Assembly: GCA_963753575.1 (NCBI GenBank)
Contig: CAVWCR010000003.1
Span: 3,286,001 to 3,350,000 of the forward strand
Direction of reading: 5' to 3'
DNA: 64,000 bases
Origin: VAZQ01 sp963753575
GTDB taxonomy: Bacteria; Pseudomonadota; Alphaproteobacteria; Rhizobiales; Xanthobacteraceae
Shown: piece after piece, positions 18,316 to 27,952 of the stretch
Numbering within the stretch: position 1 is the stretch's first letter
Layout of the letters: each line of letters starts with the position of its first letter
Made by a program: the position numbers and the translations under genes
The notes under the pieces: generated by a model
Databases searched by the model: none
What the model was told of the DNA's origin: nothing
Seen by the model: the letters and a program-made list of their open reading frames with translations, nothing else

Positions 18316-19081
18316 GTACGCATCCGGTGAAGGCTACGGGGCCGTGCGGCGCGCTCGCTCAGGCCGCTTCAGCTACGCTGTGCTGCTGGCGCCAATTCCA
18401 CGGCAGGAGCTCGTGGATGCGCCTGGCGGGATGATCCGGCAACCGCGCCAGCACGTCGGCGAGCCAGGCCTGGGGATCGACATTATTGAGCCTGGCGGTG
18501 GCGATCAGTGTGTAGATGGCTGCTGCGCGCCTGCCGCCTTCGTCGGAGCCCGCGAAGGTCCAGTTGCGGCGACCAACCGCCACGGGACGCAGCTCGCGCT
18601 CGGCGGCATTGTTCGACATGCACAGTCGCCGGTCGTCAAGGAAGCGAGTGAGTGCAGCCCAGCGCTTGAGGCTGTAATCGATGGCTTTGCCGGGCTCGCT
18701 GTTCTTGGAGACCCTTGCGCGCTGCTCGCGCAACCAAGCCTCCAGCGCGACGACGAGTGGGCGGCTGCGCTCGTGGCGAGTATCGACGCGTGCCTGCGGC
18801 GTCAGGCCGTTGATCTCGCGCTCGATTGCAAACAGGGCGTCGATGCGCGCGAAATAATTGGCTGGTGTGGATCCCTGCCGCGCGAGCCACCTCGGAAGCA
18901 CTTGCGCCCGGCTCCAGCGCCGCCGCAACAATCCGCTCCTTCTCCGCCCGCGACCAACGGCGCCGACGCTGCACCGACGTGATCACCTCAACCATCTTGG
19001 TCATAGGAGTAGTCCTAGTGATAGTCCTAGGACTTGCCAGGAAACTTCAGCGGCGCAAGGCGGCCATCACCGGGTGCATAC
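18316..19081 (-). mobile_element. IS66-family element remnant (internally deleted)
   Basis: About 766 bases bounded by imperfect inverted repeats: gtacgcatccggtgaaggc at the left and, reading inward from the right, gtatgcacccggtgatggc (16 of 19 identical). The outer GTA and the flanking 8-bp duplication are characteristic of IS66. A complete IS66 is about 2.5 kb with tnpA, tnpB and tnpC; here only the start of tnpA and the end of tnpC are left, so it cannot move by itself. Confidence 0.78.
18359..19004 (-). pseudogene. tnpA'-'tnpC fragment of IS66
   Basis: From 19004 the sequence reads MTKMVEVITSVQRRRRWS, then EKERIVAAALEPGASASEVA and AGIHTSQLF, the TnpA helix-turn-helix. Near 18855 it switches, in another frame, to NYFARIDALFAIEREINGL, then CMSNNAAERELRPVAVGRRN, WTFAGSDEGGRRAAAIYTL and DHPARRIHELLPWNWR, the C-terminus of TnpC with its last catalytic glutamate (NAAERE). 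The deletion removed the rest of tnpA, all of tnpB and most of tnpC. Confidence 0.82.
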
Positions 19082-19089
19082 TCCGTTTC
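19082..19089. repeat. Right target-site duplication of the IS66 remnant
   Basis: tccgtttc, matching cccgtttc at 18308-18315 in 7 of 8 positions. Confidence 0.7.
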
Positions 19090-19375
19090 GGAACTGCTTG
19101 CCGTCGATCACGGACGCCGCAATGACCGACGCTGTTATCGGACCAACGCCGGGAATGCTCTCGAGCCTGAGGCTCGTCTTGCTGGATCGATGCCATTGGA
19201 CAATCTGCTGATCCAGCTTGGTCAGCCGGCACGCGGCCTCCTTGAGTTGGCCAATGAGCGATAGCATTGCTTCCCTGGCAAGGCTCGGAATGCGGCTCTC
19301 TTCACTGCTCATGCACGTTATCAGTTCCGAAAGTTCTGTTCGGCCCTGAGGGGCAATGATGCCGAACTCGCCGAG

Positions 19376-19558
19376 GTGAGCGCATTGAGCGTTCTCTTCG
19401 TTGGCGGCGCGACCTACTACCCTTACGCCTACCTTTCGGCGCCCGAACCGGTCTGCGAGGAAGAAACAGAGGACGGCTGCATCCTCGAATGGCAGGAGGT
19501 CCCGACTTTTGAGGGGCCAAGAGTGTTTCAGTACGTAGCCTATTGCCCATGGCAATAG
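19376..19558 (+). pseudogene. Duplicated C-terminal fragment of the secreted protein encoded at 37533-38141
   Basis: The 60 codons read MSALSVLFVGGATYYPYAYL, then SAPEPVCEEETEDGCILEWQ, then FEGPRVFQYVAYCPWQ. The paralogue at 37533 ends with nearly the same sequence, and the first 19 bases after the stop also match (caataggaagacgagccag). This copy lacks the signal peptide and Thr/Pro/Arg repeats, and begins exactly where the IS110 remnant ends. Confidence 0.8.
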
Positions 19559-19816
19559 GAAGACGAGCCAGCTAACCAGCTCCTGCCGCCAAGTCCGCTT
19601 TACGTCGATTGCGACCGTGGCGACCCCGGGCCGGGGATTGTCGCGAAGGGGGCATCTCGTCTGTTGTCCACTTACAAGAAAGCTCAGGCCAAATCAGCCC
19701 GATCGATCAAGCGCTTCGGAATTCTTCACATGGCGTAATCGCGGGCGGCTGCTCCTCCTGAATGCACGAGGTCCGATAAGATCGGCCTCACCAAATGCGC
19801 GAAAGGAGAAGCAGCC

Positions 19817-20104
19817 ATGGAACAGTATGTCGGACTGGACGTATCGATGGAAGAGACCAGCGTATGTGTTCTCGACCAAGCTGGCGACGCTGTCTTTGAA
19901 GGCAATGTGCCGTCACGCCCCGAGCCGATCGCAAAGATCTTGCGGCGCCGGGCACCGAGTGCGTGCTGGATTTCCAATCTCGATGCTGTGTGCCGGAGAC
20001 TCGGTTCGAACCTGCATGAGACTGGTTCGAAATGCGCGCGTGCCCCAAATACCGCTGGCGTATTATGCCGGCACACACTAGAGACCTTGGTACGTGCTAG
20101 CGGT
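19817..20104 (+). pseudogene. N-terminal remnant of a second IS110-family transposase
   Basis: Starts after an AAAGGAGAAGCAGCC ribosome-binding region with MEQYVGLDVSMEETSVCVLD, including the first catalytic Asp of the DEDD domain, then FEGNVPSRPE. After about 45 residues the match dissolves through frame changes and the frame ends near 20115. It points in the opposite direction to the IS110 remnant at 18050-19383, so it is a different copy or an inverted part. Confidence 0.72.
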
Positions 20105-20138
20105 CTACGTTGCTGAGAACGTCCGTCCTCGCCGTGAA

Positions 20139-20290
20139 CAGCTACGCGAACCAACGAGCCAACCATCCCGAAGATCTTCGTCGGCGGAGGCCATGTCGGT
20201 GGCCGTACCGAGACCTTCAACGCCTTCAATGCTGGGAGCAAACTTCTGCAAGAATTGCGGCGCCATCTTCAATCAGGCAGAGACCTGAAC
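20139..20290 (+). pseudogene. Glutaredoxin-like fragment (tentative)
   Basis: A stretch of plus-strand frame reads TNEPTIPKIFVGGGHVGG, then TETFNAFNAGSKLLQELRRH. This resembles the cis-Pro and GG turn region at the C-terminal half of glutaredoxins (TVPQIFIGGxHVGG). The upstream CPYC half is absent and a stop lies at about 20135. The frame continues open without recognisable sequence to about 20400. Confidence 0.35.
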
Positions 20291-20405
20291 GCCTACTCAT
20301 TTCTGCCGAACCCCCGATCGTTGGCGCCTCATGCGCCTTGCAAGGTGCGTGGAAGACACGCGATACCAACGGATTATGATCTCCAGCTTCTATTAGACGT
20401 TAGTT

Positions 20406-21521
20406 CTATTGCGCGGCTATCCACCGGGCAATCGGGGGCCACTGCTCCTTCAAGGTGTGAGCGCCCATGAACAGGCCTATATGACCGCCCGGCACGGTTT
20501 TCTGAATAATGCGATCCTTCGGCGTCCCGATATATTTGGCGGCATCCAGGACCTGCTCCGGGGTGGTAATGTCATCGTCCGCTCCAGCCAGCAAATATAC
20601 CGGACACGTGATGTCGCGAAGATTGAGCGTCCGGCCGAGCCCGACAAATGTTCCCTTGGCAAGCCGGTTTTCCTTGAAGAGCTGAGTGATCACTTGGAGG
20701 TACCAGCGCCCTGGCAGATCGATCGGATTTTCGTACCAGCTCTCGAAGGTCTCCTCCTTGGCGAGATAGGCTGGTTCGTCGATATGCTCATACAGATCGA
20801 TATGGTCCTGAATGTAGTGCTGCTCGGGGTGCATATTCTTCCAGCCTTGTAGCATAAACTTACCCTTCATCAGGCCGCCGCCGAGTGCCACTAGTTCCTC
20901 GTAAAACGAGGCGGGCGAATCATGCACCATGCGTTTGATCGAGCCGTTGCCGGCGTTTGTGTCGATCGGCGAACCGGCAAGCACGAGCGAGTTTACTTTG
21001 TCAGGAAAACGCGCGGCGATCATGGCCGACACCCAGCCGCCCTGACAAAGACCAACCAGATTTACCCGCCCTCCTAGATCGTCGATTGCGACGATGATTT
21101 CGGCGAGATAATTGTCGATCTCCAAATCCTTCATGTCTTCCGTAGCTGACTTCCAATCAGTCAGCACGACGTGGCCAATTCCGTTCGCCAAAAGCGTTTC
21201 CACCAAGCTCTGACCCTTGTGATAGTCCGCGATCATCGCCGTGTGGCCAGCGTGGGGCGCATCGATCAGAGTTGGAATGCCACCTTGCTTTCCGTAATCG
21301 CGCAGCATCATGGTCCGCAGATCGAGTCGGACTTGGTTTGCAGTCGCAAGGGTCGGTCTCAATTCGTCATGTATCTTGATCTCCTCCTCGACGAATTTTA
21401 GATTTTTTGCGTAAAGCTCGGTTCCTTCCTCCATCATTTTTGCCGCCATGGCCATCGGCCAGAACGCCGGCACGCCTGCGAGCGATAGTTCGGAGGACTT
21501 TACAGAGAGTTTCTTCGACAT
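20406..21521 (-). CDS. PhaC-like alpha/beta-hydrolase (poly-hydroxyalkanoate synthase type)
   Basis: The product is about 371 residues from ATG 21521 (an ATG at 21536 is also possible). It contains the lipase-like box GLCQGGW near the middle, matching the G-x-C-x-G-G nucleophile elbow of PHA synthases, followed by LAGADDDITTPEQVLD with a likely catalytic Asp and VPGGHIGLFMG with a His. PHA synthases join 3-hydroxyacyl-CoA units into storage polyester; this length fits the class III PhaC subunit or a related hydrolase rather than the 600-residue class I enzyme. Thiolase and phasin genes nearby support polyester metabolism. A class I phaC at 32460 is broken. Confidence 0.65.
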   Translation of the reverse strand: MSKKLSVKSSELSLAGVPAFWPMAMAAKMMEEGTELYAKNLKFVEEEIKIHDELRPTLATANQVRLDLRTMMLRDYGKQGGIPTLIDAPHAGHTAMIADYHKGQSLVETLLANGIGHVVLTDWKSATEDMKDLEIDNYLAEIIVAIDDLGGRVNLVGLCQGGWVSAMIAARFPDKVNSLVLAGSPIDTNAGNGSIKRMVHDSPASFYEELVALGGGLMKGKFMLQGWKNMHPEQHYIQDHIDLYEHIDEPAYLAKEETFESWYENPIDLPGRWYLQVITQLFKENRLAKGTFVGLGRTLNLRDITCPVYLLAGADDDITTPEQVLDAAKYIGTPKDRIIQKTVPGGHIGLFMGAHTLKEQWPPIARWIAAQ

Positions 21522-21609
21522 GGCTGTTCCACTCATAGCCGGATTTGGCCACCCACAGACAGATGTTTCCTGACCACTTTTCAATCATTGAACCGTCGCC
21601 GCTCGGCGA

Positions 21610-22044
21610 CTAGGGAACGACGGTCACAGGTAGTGGCGCAAGACTAACAAGCTTTTGCGACACGCTGCCGAGCAACAACCCGCCGATGCGCCCGGTGCCG
21701 CGCTTGCCGACGACGATGACAACCACCTCTTTCTCCCGCGCGATATCGATGATTGTCTGAGCGACGTCGCCAGTGCGTGACTCCAATTGGATCGTGCTAC
21801 TGCCAAGGCTCCGAGCACGATCTCTCGCCTTCGACAGAACTTCCGCTGACTCGGATACAAAAAGCTCTTTCAGCCAAGTTTGCTGCGCATTGGTAATGCG
21901 GCCGAACAAATTGTCCGGAAGTCCGCCGCCGATGACATTTACGATCAAAAGGTCGGCACCGTAGCTCTTCGCCAAATGTGTCGCGTAATCGACGGCCCGA
22001 AGCGCCCCATCGGATCCGTCTATCGCCACAAGGATGCGATTCAT
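21610..22044 (-). CDS. Universal stress protein (UspA family)
   Basis: The 144-residue product has a single USP domain: MNRILVAIDGSDGA at the N-terminus and the ATP-binding GKRGTGRIGGLLLGSVSQK (G-2x-G-9x-G-S) near the C-terminus. ATP-binding USPs help survival under starvation or low oxygen. It sits between the PhaC-like gene and the proton ATPase, all on the minus strand with gaps of about 90 and 170 bases. Confidence 0.92.
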   Translation of the reverse strand: MNRILVAIDGSDGALRAVDYATHLAKSYGADLLIVNVIGGGLPDNLFGRITNAQQTWLKELFVSESAEVLSKARDRARSLGSSTIQLESRTGDVAQTIIDIAREKEVVVIVVGKRGTGRIGGLLLGSVSQKLVSLAPLPVTVVP

Positions 22045-22217
22045 TGCCCATACCCTTCTGCGGCAACAAGACGCCGGTCCCGGGTTCTCTGAAGGCTAGA
22101 TCTGCACGAGTACCACTTCGACACGGAAGTGTCTTTCAATTCGGCATGCGCCAAGGGTGGAGCCTGCGGGGTTCGCTGCCAACATTCGTGCACAATAGCC
22201 TCGCATTCTTTCTACGC

Positions 22218-24719
22218 TCACGCTGCGACATGCACTTCGACGCGCAGCAGGTGACGGGCTTGATACGTGGCCCGGTGATCCAACAGCCGATAGGCGCCGA
22301 TCTTGATTGCGCTTGCCACGCCGAACGACACCAGCGTGTAGCCCCAGACCATAAGCGCTAACAACCATCCGGTGGGGGTCATAAACAACCCATAGACTAC
22401 GACCAGCGTACCCACGAGCTGGGTCATCTCGCAGGGAACGACCAGCTTCCAGCTTGGCCAGGGACGCTCCCAGATCGGGCCCTTGTTGCGCGTGAGGTAG
22501 ATCGTCATGTGGCCCGAAACCAGCAGTTTAAGAAAGATCAGCGCCTGAACGACAGGCGACGACAAAGCCAGATAGTCGCGAACGATCCAGTACAGGCCAA
22601 AGCTCTCGATCACGCCGTAAGTGCCGAGAGTAGAAGCAACGACAAGGACCTGCGTCATGTCCCAACGGACCGGCCGCAAGGCAATCGGCGCATTGTCGTA
22701 GGCGATCATCATGATCGGCAAGTCGTTGAGCAGCGCCAATAAGACGACCATGATTGCCGTGACTGGGTAAAAGTTGAAGATCAAAATGCTCGCCGTCATG
22801 AACAGCAGGAGACGCGTGGTCTCGGCGATACGGTAGATGGCGTAACCGTTCATGCGTTCGAAGATGCGGCGCGCCTCCCCGATCGCTGTGGCGATCACCG
22901 CGAGTCCTGGCGCCGTGAGCACGAGGTCGGCTGCGGCGCGCGCCGCGTCCGTCGCTCCGCTGACGGCAATGCCGACATCGGCCTGCTTCAATGCCGGCGC
23001 GTCATTGACACCATCGCCGGTCATGCCGACGATGTGACCGGCGCCCTGCAGCGCCTTGACAATCTTGAACTTATGCTCGGGAAACACGCGCGCGAAGCCG
23101 TCGGCCGCGACGATGCGCGCCAGTTGCTCCCCCTTGTCGTCTTGCCCAAATACGGTTTCGGCAACAACGATGTTTTGTCCAAGCTTAAGCTTGCCGGCAA
23201 TCTCCTTGGCAATCGCCTCGTGATCTCCGGTCACCATCTTGATGCCGACGCCCATCTTTCGGATGATGGCGATGGTTTCGGCGCAGTCGTCCCGCGGCGG
23301 ATCGAACAGCGGCAGCAGTCCGAGAAAACGCCATTTTCCGGATTCGTCTGTGCGCGCCACCGCAAGGGTTCGGAACCCTTTGGCCGCATCGTGGTCGACC
23401 AAAGTGCATATCGCCTGTCGCTGTTCGGAACTTGGCTCACAAAGGTCAACGATCACCTGCGGGGCGCCTTTGGCAACCTTAAATTGGTGGCCGTCCTGCA
23501 CGATCTCCGCTTCCGCACGCTTGGCCACTGGATCGAAGGGATGGAAGGCCTTGACTGTATAATTGTCGAGCGTCTTGGCCGAGGGGAAGCCGGCAACTAT
23601 CGCGGCATCGATGGCGTCTGGCGCATCGCGCCGCGATGCCAATGCAGCCGCCAGAATCAGATCGCGCCGGTCAACGCCCTGTGCAGGTTCTGGGTCACCT
23701 AAGGTCAGTTCGTTCTTGGTCAGAGTGCCGGTCTTGTCGCTGCAAAGTATGTTCATGCCTGCCATCTCTTCGATCGAGACCAGACGCGAGACGATTGCCT
23801 TGAGTTTTGCCAGCCGCTCGGCGCCGATCGCCATGGTGACGGACAGCACGGCCGGCAACGCGACCGGAATCGATGCGACCGTGAGAATAAGGGCAAATTG
23901 TATGGTTTCGACCAACGGGTCGCGCCGGAAAAGGGCGGCAAGCGCGATGACAAGAACCAAACCGATCGTCACCAGTATCAGGAAATTTCCGATGCGCAGC
24001 ACCGCGCGCTGAAAGTGGGACACGGACGTGGCCTGCTGAACGAGACTGGCGGTCTTGCCGAAATAGGTCTTCATGCCGGTGGCGGTGATGACACCTGTCA
24101 TCTCGCCCTGTTTCGCGATCGAGCCAGAATAGGCCTCGTCGCCGACCTTCTTGTCGACCGGCAGCGATTCACCCGTCAGTGCCGACTGGTCCACGCTGAG
24201 GTAGGAGCCGTCTACCAATTTCAGGTCGGCGGGAACGATATTACCCAGCTTCACCAGCACAACATCGCCTGGGACTAAGAGCCTAGCCTCGACGTCCCTC
24301 CAGGCACCGTCGCGGCGCACCAGGGCCTTCAGCGCCAAGCGCTGCTTTAGCAGGGCGATAGCGTTGTCGGCCTTGAACTCCTGCCAGAAGCCGACGCCAG
24401 CATTAATGAACAGCATCGCCAGGATGATGATGAGATCCGCCCAATGCTCGAGCACAGCCGAGAGCGCCGCCGCGATCTCGATCATCCAGGGAATCGGTCC
24501 CCAGAAGAAATGCCCGAGACGTTCGAGAACGCTGGTGCGATGTTCGTCGAGGGAGTTCTCGCCATATTGAGCGAGCCGCCGAGCCGCTTCCGCTTCAGTA
24601 AGACCAGCTGCTTCCTCGGCAATACTCGACGAGTTTCCAAACGTATTTATGTCCGCCTGGTTCCGATCTCGACGGACGCCACCGCTGTCGGTGCTGCGAG
24701 TCTGCTGGTGCTCATTCAT
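22218..24719 (-). CDS. Plasma-membrane proton-efflux P-type ATPase (type IIIA)
   Basis: The 833-residue protein has the full P-type set: DQSALTGESLPVDK in the actuator domain, CSDKTGTLTKNEL at the phosphorylation site, KGAPQ in the nucleotide-binding domain, MVTGDH and MTGDGVNDAPALKQADVGIA in the hinge, and ten predicted membrane helices. The family is the fungal/plant-type H+-ATPase, which pumps protons out of the cytoplasm. A long hydrophilic N-terminus (about 35 residues) precedes AAGLTEAEAARRL. The C-terminal autoinhibitory extension of plants is absent. The gene may be part of acid or energy stress adaptation along with the HdeD gene upstream. Confidence 0.93.
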   Translation of the reverse strand: MNEHQQTRSTDSGGVRRDRNQADINTFGNSSSIAEEAAGLTEAEAARRLAQYGENSLDEHRTSVLERLGHFFWGPIPWMIEIAAALSAVLEHWADLIIILAMLFINAGVGFWQEFKADNAIALLKQRLALKALVRRDGAWRDVEARLLVPGDVVLVKLGNIVPADLKLVDGSYLSVDQSALTGESLPVDKKVGDEAYSGSIAKQGEMTGVITATGMKTYFGKTASLVQQATSVSHFQRAVLRIGNFLILVTIGLVLVIALAALFRRDPLVETIQFALILTVASIPVALPAVLSVTMAIGAERLAKLKAIVSRLVSIEEMAGMNILCSDKTGTLTKNELTLGDPEPAQGVDRRDLILAAALASRRDAPDAIDAAIVAGFPSAKTLDNYTVKAFHPFDPVAKRAEAEIVQDGHQFKVAKGAPQVIVDLCEPSSEQRQAICTLVDHDAAKGFRTLAVARTDESGKWRFLGLLPLFDPPRDDCAETIAIIRKMGVGIKMVTGDHEAIAKEIAGKLKLGQNIVVAETVFGQDDKGEQLARIVAADGFARVFPEHKFKIVKALQGAGHIVGMTGDGVNDAPALKQADVGIAVSGATDAARAAADLVLTAPGLAVIATAIGEARRIFERMNGYAIYRIAETTRLLLFMTASILIFNFYPVTAIMVVLLALLNDLPIMMIAYDNAPIALRPVRWDMTQVLVVASTLGTYGVIESFGLYWIVRDYLALSSPVVQALIFLKLLVSGHMTIYLTRNKGPIWERPWPSWKLVVPCEMTQLVGTLVVVYGLFMTPTGWLLALMVWGYTLVSFGVASAIKIGAYRLLDHRATYQARHLLRVEVHVAA

Positions 24720-24794
24720 GGACAGAACGCATTATTGCCGAGCGACACCATATCTCCGTAAAACTCTGCGGGGGGTGCCTACGCCGCCGCGGGC

Positions 24795-25388
24795 TTATTG
24801 CTTCGCCGCGCGGGCCTTAAGCGCGACCATAACGAGCGAAGAGCCGCCGAAAATCAAATCTATGCCCACGATCAGCCCGATCGCCCACGCCGCAGTCCCG
24901 GGAAGGCCTATAAAAATCAAACCTGCGAGGACCAGATCGACGATACCGGACGCCAACAGCCAGCCCCAGCTGTTGGACCCGTGACGTTGATGATCGATCG
25001 CCAACATGATCGACGCGATGCCGTCGACGATGAAAAAGGCCGTCAGCAGCAATGTCAGCGACAGAACGCCGCCGGCAGGCCACCAGATCAGCAGCCCGCC
25101 CACGACAATGGCCAGCACCGCGGAAACCAGCGACCACCAAAACCCAGGCACGTGACGGCCCATCAAGGTCGTGATCAGGCCGAAGCTTCCACCAACCAGA
25201 AACAGCCAACCCACAACAATCTCAACCGCAAAACTCGCAAGTGGTGGCACGACGACGGCAAGCATACCGAGGACGATGAGTACAAGCCCTTCGACGAAGT
25301 AAAATAGCCAGTGTTCATGGATCGATTTTACGATCGCTGTACGCAGGCTTTCAACGCTCGGTGGGATCGTTTGCATTGGCTGGGCCAT
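24795..25388 (-). CDS. HdeD family acid-resistance membrane protein (DUF308)
   Basis: The product is 197 residues with six membrane helices arranged as repeated DUF308 units (WLFYFVEGLVLIVLGMLAV, then GWLFLVGGSFGLIT, then LLLTAFFIVDGIASIMLA). HdeD supports acid resistance at high cell density in E. coli. The ATG at 25388 has GGAGAC upstream and is preferred over the ATG at 25403. It precedes the proton ATPase by about 75 bases on the same strand, a sensible pairing for acid stress. Confidence 0.88.
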   Translation of the reverse strand: MAQPMQTIPPSVESLRTAIVKSIHEHWLFYFVEGLVLIVLGMLAVVVPPLASFAVEIVVGWLFLVGGSFGLITTLMGRHVPGFWWSLVSAVLAIVVGGLLIWWPAGGVLSLTLLLTAFFIVDGIASIMLAIDHQRHGSNSWGWLLASGIVDLVLAGLIFIGLPGTAAWAIGLIVGIDLIFGGSSLVMVALKARAAKQ

Positions 25389-25450
25389 GATTGTCTCCAT
25401 CACTTGAAAATTACGGGGTTAGGAAAAATATGGGCCGACGCCCACCGTTC

Positions 25451-26638
25451 CTAATGCAGCGCCTCGATTGTCAGCGCGATGCCCTGGCCACCCCCGATAC
25501 ATAACGTTACGACGCCTCGGCTGATGCCGTCGCGCTTCATGGAATATAGCAGCCGTGTCGTCAGCACGGCGCCCGTCGCCCCGATCGGGTGGCCGTGCGC
25601 GATGGCGCCGCCTTCGACGTTCACGATGTCCTCGGACAAGCCCAGCTCCCGCGTCACTGCGATGGCGATCGCGGCGAAGGCCTCGTTGATCTCGATACGT
25701 TGGATATCGCTGATCTTCCAGTTTGCGCGTTCAAGCGCCTGCCGAACCGCAGGTATCGGGCCCAGCCCGAACATACCCGGTTCCACGGCGCCGACGCCGT
25801 AGGACACGAGCCGTGCCATCGGCTCAAGCCCGTGCTGATCGGCCCAGCCGCGCTCCGAGACAATCATCGCGGATGCTCCGCTGTTCAGCCCCGGCGCGTT
25901 TCCGGCCGTGATCGTTCCGTCCTTGCGAAAAGCCGGGCGGAGCTTGGCAAGGCTTTCTAGTGTCGTGTCCGGGCGGTTATGCTCATCCTCGTCGAAGACC
26001 TTCGGTCCTTTGCGCCCGTGCAATTCAACCGGCGCAATCTCGTCCTTGAACTTCCCTGCCGCCTGCGCGGCCGAAAATCTCTTCTGCGAGCGTTCGGCCC
26101 AACGGTCCTGCGCGTCCCGCGTGATCTGGTGCGATTTGACAAGATCCTCGGTATGCCAGCCGGAATGCTCACCCGAGAACGCATCGTTGAGGCCGTCACG
26201 CAGCATACTGTCGTAGATTTGAGCATCGCCCAGCCGGTAGCCCCATCGGCCGCCACCAACGAGGTAAGGCGCCATATCCATGTTCTCCATGCCGCCGGCC
26301 ACTGCGCTGTCCAGCATCCCCAGCATGATCTCCTGCGCGGCCGAGGCGATGGCCTGGGCGCCGGAGCCGCACACTCGGTTGACGGTCATGGCGGGCACAT
26401 CGACGGGGATCCCACCATTCACCGCTGACTGCCGGGCCGGGTTCATCTTGTTGCCGGCTTGGATCACGTTCCCCATCACGACGGTACCTACCTCCGATCC
26501 GCCGAGCTTGGACCGCGTCAGCACGGCGCGCACGACCGTCGCACCCAGCTCTGTAGCCGGCACCGCCTTGAGGCTCCCGTCGAATGTCCCGATCGCGGTC
26601 CGTACCGCATTGCACAGAACGATTTCATGATGATTCAT
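25451..26638 (-). CDS. Acetyl-CoA C-acetyltransferase (thiolase)
   Basis: The 395-residue thiolase has all catalytic residues: the acyl-accepting Cys90 in VNRVCGSGAQ, the His in GGAIAHGHPIGATGA, and the C-terminal Cys in VTLCIGGGQG. The N-terminal VLCNAVRTAIGTFDGSLK is typical of biosynthetic thiolases (PhaA/AtoB), which condense two acetyl-CoA to acetoacetyl-CoA for polyester synthesis, or run backwards in degradation. No adjacent phaB reductase is present. The phasin and PhaC-like genes nearby make the PhaA role plausible. Confidence 0.9.
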   Translation of the reverse strand: MNHHEIVLCNAVRTAIGTFDGSLKAVPATELGATVVRAVLTRSKLGGSEVGTVVMGNVIQAGNKMNPARQSAVNGGIPVDVPAMTVNRVCGSGAQAIASAAQEIMLGMLDSAVAGGMENMDMAPYLVGGGRWGYRLGDAQIYDSMLRDGLNDAFSGEHSGWHTEDLVKSHQITRDAQDRWAERSQKRFSAAQAAGKFKDEIAPVELHGRKGPKVFDEDEHNRPDTTLESLAKLRPAFRKDGTITAGNAPGLNSGASAMIVSERGWADQHGLEPMARLVSYGVGAVEPGMFGLGPIPAVRQALERANWKISDIQRIEINEAFAAIAIAVTRELGLSEDIVNVEGGAIAHGHPIGATGAVLTTRLLYSMKRDGISRGVVTLCIGGGQGIALTIEALH

Positions 26639-26861
26639 ACTCTTTACTCCCGATCACTGAACGCGTGGGACATGGGCACGACGACGTCGGTGGCATTCAG
26701 ACCGCTGGCCTAACCTCTTCGATGATGTCGGCAAAGCCGACCGGGTTGCCAATATGACCACGACAGGTGAAATGGACACGAGCAAGCTACGAGAAGCGCA
26801 GAGATGTTCGCATAAGAATAACATCGAGCATTGTCTGTCATCGACGTTACTCCATTCGACG

Positions 26862-27786
26862 TCACGCCGGCGGCGCTGGTTCGGTGGATGACGGTTTGCT
26901 GCCGCCCTGCTGACCGAGTTCCATCGTTAGAGCCGTCAGTCCGGCGATGCCGCCGAGTTGCATGCTTTCGGCCGCGGTGCTGGGCACGATGACGATGGTT
27001 GAATTCTGCTTCAGTCCCTCATACAGCATATTCATCGCGCGCAAATGGAACGCGGTCGGATTGCCCGCATAAGTCTTCGCGGCCTCACCAAATTTCTCTG
27101 CGATCTGCCGCTCCGAGTTCGCCCAGGATGACGCGGGCCTGACGCTCGCGCTCGGCTTGCGCCTGCATCGACATGGCGTCTTCCAGCGCGGGCGGAATCA
27201 ATACGTCCTTGACCTCCACTGAGATGACATTGATACCCCATGGCTCGGTCCGCACGTCGATGATCTTCTGCAGCTCGTTGCTGATCTTTTCCCGGCCTTC
27301 CAGCATATCCGAGAGCATGGTCTTCCCGATGACATCGCGCAGCGCCGTCTGTGCCGCCCAGTTAATGGCGCTTTGATAATCGGCAACATCGAGCGCCGCC
27401 TTCTGCGGATCGACGACCTTCCAGAACAGCACAGCATCGACATCCACCGGTACCGTATCTTTGGTGAGGGTCTTTTCCGCTTTGAACGCGCTCGTGATCA
27501 CCCGGATGTCGATCCAATAGGCAATGGTGTCGATGATTGGCACAATTAAGAACAGTCCCGGTCCACGCAGTGCACGGAAGCGGCCGAGCCGCAAGACAAC
27601 GGCTCTGTCCCACTGAGCTGCAATCTTGATGGCGAAGGAAACTACAATAGCGAGAACCAGGGCGACAATGATGAGCCAGTTGCTCTGCCAATTCGCTGAA
27701 ATACCGTATAGCGCATAGCTGAGGGCTACGCCGATACCGAGTATGACTACGAAAACGAGCGTTGCAAATGAGTTGACCGGCCTCAT
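26862..27786 (-). pseudogene. SPFH/band-7 (stomatin-like) protein with a single frameshift
   Basis: From 27786 the sequence gives two hydrophobic N-terminal helices, then the SPFH core with WDRAVVLRLGRFRALRGPGL, TKDTVPVDVDAVLFWKV and NVISVEVKDVLIPPALEDAM. At about 27117 one extra base after ILGE sends the frame to a TGA at 27085. One base later the normal continuation reads SERQIAEKFGEAAKTYAGN, and on through MLYEGLKQNSTIVIVPS to a stop at 26862. Slipins form membrane-associated rings and often pair with NfeD proteases, absent here. Because the C-terminal half is otherwise perfect, the frameshift is either very recent or a sequence error. Confidence 0.82.
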
Positions 27787-27952
27787 GGGAGATACCTTTG
27801 CAATGAGAGATATGCCTCCCGCTCCCAAAAATGGATATCGGTCGTCAGGGTTGGAAGGTCCAGGTTACGTTCAACACGGAGAAGTGAGAGCGTCATTTCT
27901 GACCATGGTCTTTCGCGCGATTCATCTAAGCTGATTTTCTTCACCATCACCT

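Larger units (their letters stand above)
18050..19383 (-). pseudogene. IS110-family transposase gene split by an IS66 remnant
   Basis: The upstream piece (19383 down to 19082) reads LGEFGIIAPQGRTELSE, then DQQIVQWHRSSKTSLRLES, then IPGVGPITASVIAASV and KQFRNG. The downstream piece (18315 down to 18050) resumes with FAAWLGLVPRQSSTGGKARL, ITKWGDSYIRKLLVV and AMANKTARIIWA. These are consecutive parts of the Transposase_20 domain of IS110/IS1111 elements. The N-terminal DEDD-type domain is missing; the 5' break at about 19380 abuts a duplicated host gene fragment. Confidence 0.82.
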
